Part shown: positions 56,881-64,000 of the stretch, piece after piece
Position numbering within the stretch: the first letter of the stretch is position 1
Layout of the letters: the number at the start of each line of letters is the position of its first letter
Source of the DNA: Congeria kusceri
Lineage: Eukaryota > Mollusca > Bivalvia > Myida > Dreissenidae
Assembly: GCA_027627225.1 (NCBI GenBank)
Contig: CM051026.1
Location: 5,572,415 to 5,636,414, forward strand
Reading direction: 5' to 3'
Length of the DNA stretch: 64,000 nt
Program-made: the position numbers and the translations under genes
The notes under the pieces: model-generated
What the model saw: the letters and a program-made list of their open reading frames with translations, nothing else
The model's database searches: none
What the model was told of the DNA's origin: nothing

Positions 56881-59405
56881 TTTTAGCTCACCTGAGCACA
56901 ACGTGGGTTTTTGTGATTGCCTTTTGTTTGTCATGCGTCGTGCGTCGTCAACATTTACCTAGAGGCCACGTTTATTGGCCAATCTTCGTGAAACTTGCTG
57001 AAAACATTTGTCCCAATGATATCGTAGTCAAGGTTCGGACTGGGTCATGTGGGGTCAAAAACTAGGTCACTAGGTCAAATTGAAGAAAACATTTGTGAAC
57101 ACATATTTTTTGCCCAATCAACATGAAACTTGCGCAGAACATTTGTTCTAATGATATCTGCCGAGTTCGAAAATGGCTCCGGTCCATTGAAAAACATGGC
57201 CGCCAGGGGGTGGGTCAGTTTGCCTTATTTAGCTATAGAAAAAGCTTATGAACATTCTAGAAGTGACATTTTTTAACCAATCCTCACGAAACTTGCACAA
57301 AATATTCGTTCTTATGATATCTCGACTGAGTTGGAAAATGGTTCCGCTCCATTGAAAAACATGGCTGCCAGGGGGCGGGGCAGTTTTACAAATATGGCAA
57401 TAGAAAAAAGCTTGTGAATACTCCAGCAGTCACGTTTTTTGCCCAATCAACATGAAACTTGCTCAGAACATTTATTCTTATGATATCTCAGCTGAGTTCG
57501 AAAATTGTTCCTGTCCGTTGAAAAACATGGCTGCCACAGGGTGGGTCAGTTTTCCTTATATGGCTTTATTGAAAACTTTGACAAGCTTGTGAACACTCTA
57601 GAGGCCACATTTATTGCTCAATCTTCATGAAACTTGCCCAGAACATTTGTCCCAATGATTTCTCGGTTGAATTCGAAACTTGGTCATGTGGGTTCAAAAC
57701 TAGGTCACAAGGTCAAATTGAAGAAAAAGCTTGTGAACACTCTAGAAATCACATTTTTTGCCCAATCAACATGAAACTTGCTAATTATATTTGTTCTTAT
57801 GATATCTCTGTCACTTTCGAAAATGTTCCGCTCCGTTGAAAAACATGGCCACCAGGGGACAGAGCAGTTTTCCTTATATGGCTATAGAAAAATTTGTTAA
57901 CATTCTAGAAGTCACTTTTTTTTGCCCATTCAACATGAAACTTGCTCAGAACATTTGTTCTTATGATATCTCAGCCAAGTTCGAAAATGGTTCCTCTCTG
58001 TTTAAAAAGCATGGCTGCCTTTGCGGGGCCGTTTTCCTTATATAGCTAGCTATATTGAAAATTAAAAAGCTTGTGAACACTCGAAGGGCCACATTTATTG
58101 CCCAAAACTTGCCCAGAACATTTGTCCCTATGATATCTCGAAGGAGTTCGAAACTGGGTCATGTGGGGTCAAAACCTAGGCCAATATTCAACTTGAAGAA
58201 AAAGCTTGTGAACACTCTAAAAGTCACTTTTTAGCCCAATGAACATGAACGTTGCTCAGAACATTTGTTCTTGTGATATCTAGGCCAAATTCGAAAATAG
58301 TTCCGCTCCAGTTTTCCTTATATGGCTATAGAAAAAGATAGTGAACGCTCCAAAAGTCACATTTTTTGCCCAATCAACATGAAACTTGCTCAGAACATTT
58401 GTTCTTATGATATCTCAGCCGAGTTTGAAAACAGTTCCACTCCGTTGAAAAACATGACTGCCACGGGGCGGGGCAGTTTTCGTTATATGGCTCTATTGAA
58501 AACTTTAAAAAGTTTGTGAGCACTCTAGAGGCCACATTTATCACCCAATCTTCGTGAAACTTGCTCAGAACATTTGTCCCAATGATGTCTCGAATGAGTT
58601 TGAAACTGTTTCATTTGGGGTCAAAAACTAGGTCACTAGGTCAAATTCAAGAAAAAGCTTGTGAACACTAGAAGTCATACTTTTGACCCCAATCTTCTTA
58701 AAACTTACTCAGAACATTTGTTTGAATAATATCTCAAACAAGTTTGAAACTGCGTCACCTAGGGTAAAAAACTAGGACACCAGGATATCTCAGATAAGTT
58801 TGAAACTGGGTCAGGTGGGGTTAAAAACTAGGTCCCCAGTCCCAATTGAAGAAAAAAGTTTGTGAACACTCTGGAGACCACATTAATAGCCCAATCTTCA
58901 TGGAACTTGCTTAGAACATTTGTCCCAATGATATCTAAGATGGGTTCAAAACTGGGTCACTTGGGGTCGAAAACTAGGTAACGAGAGCAAATTGAAGAAA
59001 AAACCTGTGAACACTAGAAATCAAATTGTTTGCCCAATGTTCTTGAAACTTGCTCATAACATTTATTTCAATGTTATCTCAGATGAGTTCGAAACTGGGT
59101 CATGTTGGGTAAAAAATTAGGTCACCAGGCCAAATTAAAGAAAAAGCTTGTGAAGACTCTAGAGGCCACATTTAAAGGCCAATAATCACAAAATTTGCTT
59201 AGAACATTTGTCGCAATGATATCTGCAACAATTTTGAAACCAGGTGACATGGGGTAAAAAGCTAGGTCACCAGGTCAAATTGAAAAAAAAGCTTTTGAAC
59301 ACTAGAGGCCAAATTTGTGGCTGAATCTTCATGAAACCTGCTAAAAACAGTTAAGTTCCTTAGCCCCTCAGGTGAGCGACCTAGGGCCTTGTGGCTGTCT
59401 TGTTA
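56881..59405 (+). mobile_element. Family F element, copy 2 (~2.5 kb)
   Basis: GCTCACCTGAG (56886-56896) is repeated inverted, perfectly, at 59367-59377. A cgtcgtgcgtcgtc tract, then ~15 core units of 145-175 bp: gaacactctagaggccacatttattgcccaatcttcatgaaacttg in pieces, catttgtcccaatgatatctcg, and aactaggtcactaggtcaaattgaag. The 3' hairpin (gggcc ttgt ggctg) has decayed; terminus TCTTGTTA. Confidence 0.87.
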
Positions 59406-59808
59406 TATTTGTTATCTGTTATTTAAAATAAAAACATTTTATAGTTTGAGTGTGAATAAAACTTCGATTATTTCACCTTTGTCTATGTTATTATTCATGA
59501 ACATTGAAAACACATATGCGATAACTGCTATATTGTTGTTTGACAAGGTATTAATATTCAGATAATGATTACATTAAAGGGACCTGTTCACAGAGTGACG
59601 ATTTGAAAATTGTTCAACTTTTGACACCAATTCCGAAAATAAAAGAACAGTGTATACAAAGAAGCAAAACAACACTATGGACCTAGAAATATACTGTAAA
59701 ATCGTTTTAATTTAAACAATGGAATAAATAGGAGTATTTCTGTCTATTTCGTTAAAACTGTTGACAACACGTGGAACACTTACATAAGTAAAGTAAATAA
59801 GTAATAAA
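59406..59808. other. Spacer, no gene seen
   Basis: Unique AT-rich sequence. A minus-strand frame at 59712-59987 overlaps the tRNA-like stretch and is accidental. Confidence 0.5.
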
Positions 59809-59880
59809 GTCGAAATGACCGAGTGGTTAAGATGATAGCCTTTTAATCCGGATGTCCCGGTTCGAACCCCGGGTGACCAG
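59809..59880 (+). pseudogene. tRNA-like sequence with intact A and B boxes
   Basis: 72 bases with A box TGACCGAGTGG (59816-59826) and B box GGTTCGAACCC (59859-59869). The T arm can form CCCGG/CCGGG with an 8-base loop. The acceptor stem does not pair well (GTCG/TGAC only) and the anticodon arm is poor, so a decayed tRNA or SINE head is more likely than a working tRNA. Family F begins directly after it. Confidence 0.55.
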
Positions 59881-59882
59881 TT

Positions 59883-61060
59883 TTTTAGCTCACCTGAGCG
59901 CAACATGCTGATGGTGAGCTTTTGTGATCGCCTTTTGTCTGTCATGCGTCGTGAATCGTTCGTTAACAACATTAACCTTGCGAACACTCGAGAGGCTACA
60001 TTTGTTGCCCAATCTTCATGAAACTTTCTTAAAACATTTGTTCCAACGATATCTTGGACGAGTTCAAAACTGGGTCATGTGGAGTCAATAACTGGATCAC
60101 TAGGTCAAATTGAATAAAAAGCTTGTGAACACTCTTAAAGTCATATTTTTTACCCAATCTTCTTGAAACCCGGTCAGAACATTTGTTTCAATAATATCTC
60201 GGACGAGTTCACTACGGCAAACTGAAGAATAGTTTGTAAACACTCTAGAAATCACAATACTCTTGAAACTTGTTCAGAACATTTGTTTCAATGATTTCAC
60301 AGACGAGTTTGAAACTCGCTCATGTTGGGTCAAAAACTAGGTCATTAGGATCAATTGAAAAAAAGATGCCACATTTATAGCCCAATCATCATGAAAAATT
60401 CTAAGAACATTTGTCCAAATAATATCTGGATCATGTGGACAGGCTGTCAGCCGATTCCTATATGCCTATATTTTGGAAAGAAATCCTATATTTTGAAAAA
60501 CCTAGTATATTTCCTATATTTTCCAATATTGAAGAATTTTATTTTATATTTTTGCGAAATTTGGTCATTGACGCGTCTGAAATTGGTCCGTGAACGGTAT
60601 ATCAGGAATCTTATGTTGATTTTGTTCTCACTCGCTTTTCTCGCATCAAACTTAAATACTCAGATTATTGTTAGGTCATAGCATAGATGTCTCAGTTGCC
60701 AATTGATGGGCATGAACATGTTTAGCAAATAATTTGTTAATTAAAACGCAAGCTGAAAGACTTGTCAGGTCAGAATATGATCCCATATTTTAATTTAAAT
60801 GATTTGAACCATAAAAAGCCTATATTTTGTCAAAAAAATCATCAAAAAGTCCTATATTTTAGCTGAAAATATTCCTATATTGTTCCTATATTTTTTTGCA
60901 ACTTGGTTGACAGCCTGTATAGGGTCACAAACTAGGTCACCAGGCAAAATTGCAATAAAAAGCTTGTGAAGACTCTTGAGGCCACATTTTTAGCTGAATC
61001 ATCATAAAACATGCTGAGAACAGTAATTCCTTAGCCCCTCAGGTGAGTGACCTAGGGCTA
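59883..61060 (+). mobile_element. Family F element, copy 3, split by G
   Basis: 5' hairpin AGCTCACC (59887-59894) / GGTGAGCT (59913-59920), cgtcgtgaatcgttcg. About four F units, then G (60439-60918), then a final unit with ttagcccctcaggtgagtgacctagggct. The terminal hairpin is lost. Confidence 0.85.
60439..60918. mobile_element. Family G TIR element, 480-bp copy
   Basis: ACAGGCTGTCAGC (60439-60451) with inverted GTTGACAGCCTGT (60906-60918), the same ends as 32998-34673. Subterminal motif is tcctatattttg (several copies, same direction at both ends). The F unit resumes after it (agggtcacaaactaggtcacc). No ORF of note. Confidence 0.85.
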
Positions 61061-61246
61061 ATTTTTCCTATGGGCAAAGAACAAAATTATCATGGTTAAA
61101 CTACCCGATAAACGATGCAAAAAGAATTCCCAATTCTGAGCATAGCAGGGTAAAAAGTAGTTCCAATTACAATTGCAAAAAGTCAGTTTTTATTTACAAA
61201 GTTATGTCTTTCTGTTTGGAGAGGGTGTTGAACAGAGGTTTTTTTT
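61061..61246. other. Spacer, no gene seen
   Basis: Nothing recognised. Confidence 0.4.
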
Positions 61247-62875
61247 TTAGGTCACCTGAGCACAAAGTGCCCATGGTGAGCTTTTGTGATCGCCCATTGT
61301 CAGTCGTTCGTGCGTGCGTGCGTCGTCAACTTTTCAATCAAACCACATCTCCTTCTAAACCACTTGGCAGATTTTCACCAAACTTCACAGGAATGATCAT
61401 TAGGTGACCCTCTTTCAAAGTTGTTCAAATCGTTACGGTCCACTGCATATGTAGGTTACCAGAGCTAAAAATAGATTTTAAAAGTGTAAACTTTAAAAAT
61501 CTCTGAATCCGCAGGGCCCAGACGTTTCATATTTAGTATGTAACATCGTATAATGGTCATCTGCAGATTGTTCAAACTATGCCTCTAGGGTTAAAACGAG
61601 CCATGCCCCGCAGGTCACATGGTTTATATAGAATATAATAGCAAAATGACTTTAAAAATCTCCTCTGAAAGCACAAGGCCCGGAGGTTTCATATTTGGTA
61701 TGTAACATCCTCAAGTGGTCCTTTACAAAAATTGTTCAAATTATGCCCCTGGGGTCAAAACTGGCCACGCCCCGGGAGTCATATGGTATATAGAATATGT
61801 AGCGAAATGACTTTAAAAATCTTGTCTGAAACCGCAAGGCCCAGAGATTTCATATCTGGTATGTAACATTCTTTAATGGTCCTTTACAAAGTTTGTATGC
61901 CCCTGGGGTCAAAACGGGCCAAGCCCCGGGGGTCACATGGCTTATATAGAATATATAGGAAAATGACTTTTAAAATCTTCTACTCTGAAACTGCAAGGCC
62001 CAGAGGTTTCATATTTGGTAGATATCATGCTTTAGTGGTCCTTGACAAATTTTGTTCTAATTATTCCCCTGGGGTCAAAATGGGCTACACCCCGGGGGTC
62101 ACATGGTTTATATAGAATTTATAGCAAAATGACTTTACAACTCTTCTCCTCTGAAACCACAAGGCCCAGAGGTTTCATGTTTTGTATGTAACATCCTATA
62201 GTGGTCCTCTACAAATATTGTTCAAATTATGCCCCTGGGGTCAAAGCTGGCCATGCCCCGGGGCTCACATGATTTATATAGACTTAAATAGCAAAATGAT
62301 TTTTAAAATCATCTCCTCAGAAACCGCAAGGCCCAGAGGTTTCTTATTTGGTATGTAACATCATATAGTAGTCCTCTACAAAGAATGTTCAAGTGGGGTC
62401 AAAACTGGTCACGCCCAGTGGGTCACATGGTTTATTAACATTAATAGCAAAATGTCTTTAAAAATCTTCTCTGAAACCACTAGGCCTAAACGTTTCATAT
62501 TTAATATGTAAGATCCCGGGGTTCACATGTTTTATATAGACTTAAATAGCAAAATGACTTTAAAAATCTTCTCCTCTGAAACGGCAAGACCCACAGCTTT
62601 CCTATATTTGGTATGTAGCAATGCAAAGTGGTCCTCTCCATAATGATGTTCAAATTATGCCCCTGGGGTCAAATCTGGTGGCACCCTGAGGGGTCACATG
62701 CTTTATCTTGTAGCAAAGTTACTTAAAAAATCTTTACCTGAAATCGCAAGGCCCAGAGGTTTGTTCAAGTTTGTTAATTTTCCCATGGGATAATGAACAA
62801 GCCACGCCTCGGGATGCTAAATTCCAATTGGGTTACAAGGTCTCAGGTGAGCGTCCTAGGGCCCTCTTGTTTTAA
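61247..62875 (+). mobile_element. Family M element, copy 2
   Basis: TTTAGGTCACCTGAGC with GGTGAGCTTT, then cgttcgtgcgtgcgtgcgtcgtc. About eight ~165-bp units as in copy 1. CTCAGGTGAGC (62842-62852) is the inverted 5' motif. The terminus is the palindrome AGGGCCCT (62858-62865) followed by CTTGTTTT. Confidence 0.87.
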
Positions 62876-63182
62876 TACAGAGGTCGATTTCATCAAATCT
62901 GTTGATCATATCTTCGCTACCTTGCAGCTGCTCATGGAATCTTCTGACTGTTCCGCCAATGCTTCTAGTGATGTCGCCATCTATTTACAAATAGTTAAAC
63001 TAAAGTGCACGCAACCCAGATCAAATACTTTTTTAGAGAACACGGGCTAATATGTATGCAATGTATGAAAAACCTTGACAGGGATCTGTCATTAGGCTAT
63101 TGTTGGGTTTAAACTGCAGAACGTGTTGACACTTCGAGATAAACACACAATAATACATGTGAAATACAGCTAGGAAATGAAA
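62876..63182. other. Spacer, no gene seen
   Basis: The 85-codon frame at 62793-63050 starts inside family M and is not supported. Confidence 0.4.
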
Positions 63183-63345
63183 ATTCACTTCGACTTATCC
63201 AATATTTCGAGTTAAAAACTTCGAGATAGACAACAATATTTATTATGAAATAAGATGGACATTCGGAAATTTGTCTCTACTTCGACTTTTCGAACCGGAA
63301 ATTAGACTTATCCGAGTTTGAGATAACAAGGTTCAACTGTATGTC
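63183..63345. mobile_element. pogo-like element remnant
   Basis: Repeated acttcga(c/g) and ttatccgagtt motifs, and a right end ataacaaggttcaactgtatg whose inverse (CATACAGTTGAACCTTGTTA) is pogo/Tigger-like. The left end is unclear. Confidence 0.5.
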
Positions 63346-63361
63346 AAATCATGTTAGAACC

Positions 63362-63532
63362 GAAGTAATTTTTGCACTGTCGTTGTTTATTGACTGATAA
63401 ACAACGCTTTGTCGTTATCATGCATGGCTATTAAACAACTCGGATAATGCCTTTGTGGTTTAATTCCTTTGCATCAGAACTCCAAATTGTTGTTTATTGG
63501 CCGATTAACAACTATAAATCGATAATAATTTC
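63362..63532. mobile_element. Family Q MITE, diverged copy
   Basis: Left gaagtaatttttgca, cgttgtttat, gataaacaacg and right ttgttgtttattggccgatt, aacaac, ataataatttc are inverted. The middle has gtggtttaatt, the inverse of aattaaaccac in the other copies. Confidence 0.75.
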
Positions 63533-64000
63533 TTAAGTCAAAAAATGAAGAAAAAAAAGAAAAATAATATGATTTTCCTTTTGCAGGAATATTAAAAGAA
63601 TATACAAAAAAGTGTGTGAGTTTAAGAATTAACCATTCTTCAAAAATGCATGAAATTGACACACCTGTGAAATTAAATGATTTTATAGTATGTTATTTTT
63701 GTTTTTGTTTTTAGTCATGTCTATTCGTTTATCTATTCATAAAAATTGTTGAATGAGTTAATTGTTATTATTTAGTGAACATACAACTTCATCCAATCCA
63801 CTTATAGCAAGAAATTAATAAGGCGTTTTATTTGATTCACATATTAAAATGTTGGGTATTCCAACAAGCTGTGTCAAAAGCGATACCTGATTTCAACTTT
63901 TGGTACTTAAGCGCCGGGCAATCGCCACAATCTAAAACCGGTTCCACTTAGCATTATTCTAACATTCTACCCCTTTCTAAAAGGTTTCCTTAGAAACTTC
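63533..64000. other. Window end, no gene seen
   Basis: AT-rich; nothing recognised. Confidence 0.5.

Overview
The window reads as nuclear DNA of a bivalve mollusc, most likely a heterodont (dreissenid- or myid-like). The reasons are: AT-rich DNA with very low gene density; one spliced gene of the RING-less B-box / coiled-coil / NHL-propeller type that is expanded in bivalves; a short palindromic MITE (53421-53682) of a kind I associate with zebra-mussel-like genomes; and a dense load of elements built from ~140-170 bp tandem core units next to GTCY-type microsatellites, like the pearl elements of oysters. The species is an inference.

Only one protein-coding gene can be supported. It has three coding exons on the + strand (50492-50826, 53827-54839, 55809-56161), joins in frame at GT/AG sites and encodes 566 aa: two B-boxes, a long coiled coil and an NHL-like beta-propeller. 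Two identical TCACGTGAC E-boxes lie about 220-245 bp upstream of its ATG, and poly(A) signals lie 250-490 bp after its stop. Intron 1 (3000 bp) is largely repeats.

Almost everything else is repetitive. I sorted it by hand into lettered families, a private nomenclature. Families A, B, C, D, E, F, H, I, K, L, M, O and S are long tandem-core elements. Most that are complete share one plan: a 5' terminal hairpin, a short pyrimidine or GTCY/CGTG tract, tandem core units, an inverted copy of the 5' arm near the 3' end, then a GC-rich hairpin followed by a terminus close to TCTTGTTT or TCTAGTTT. Every copy I found with a clear direction lies on the + strand, often head to tail. J is a related ~166-bp array. 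G, Q, R, T, U, V, W and a pogo-like element are terminal-inverted-repeat elements. There are also a tRNA-derived SINE, small hairpin elements, a 49-bp minisatellite and several microsatellites.

Layout: 0-2.4 kb, R fragment then A and B elements; 2.6-3.5 kb, W; 5.4-6.5 kb, C; 6.5-11.3 kb, mostly unique sequence; 11.3-11.8 kb, minisatellite; 12-32 kb and 39.5-40.8 kb, diverged direct copies of a large block (H plus PQ) broken up by U, D, F, I, E, K, A, V and L; 32.8-34.7 kb, G inside L; 36.2-39.5 kb, M, E, S and pogo-like; 40.8-44.1 kb, R, L, A and E; 45.3-46.5 kb, 166-bp array; 47.9-49.9 kb, O with SINE and hairpin insertions, then H with Q; 50.5-56.7 kb, the TRIM-like gene; 56.9-62.9 kb, F, F (with G inside) and M; 63-64 kb, pogo-like and Q remnants. 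No transposase, Rep/helicase or reverse transcriptase gene was seen, so the mobile elements appear non-autonomous or decayed.
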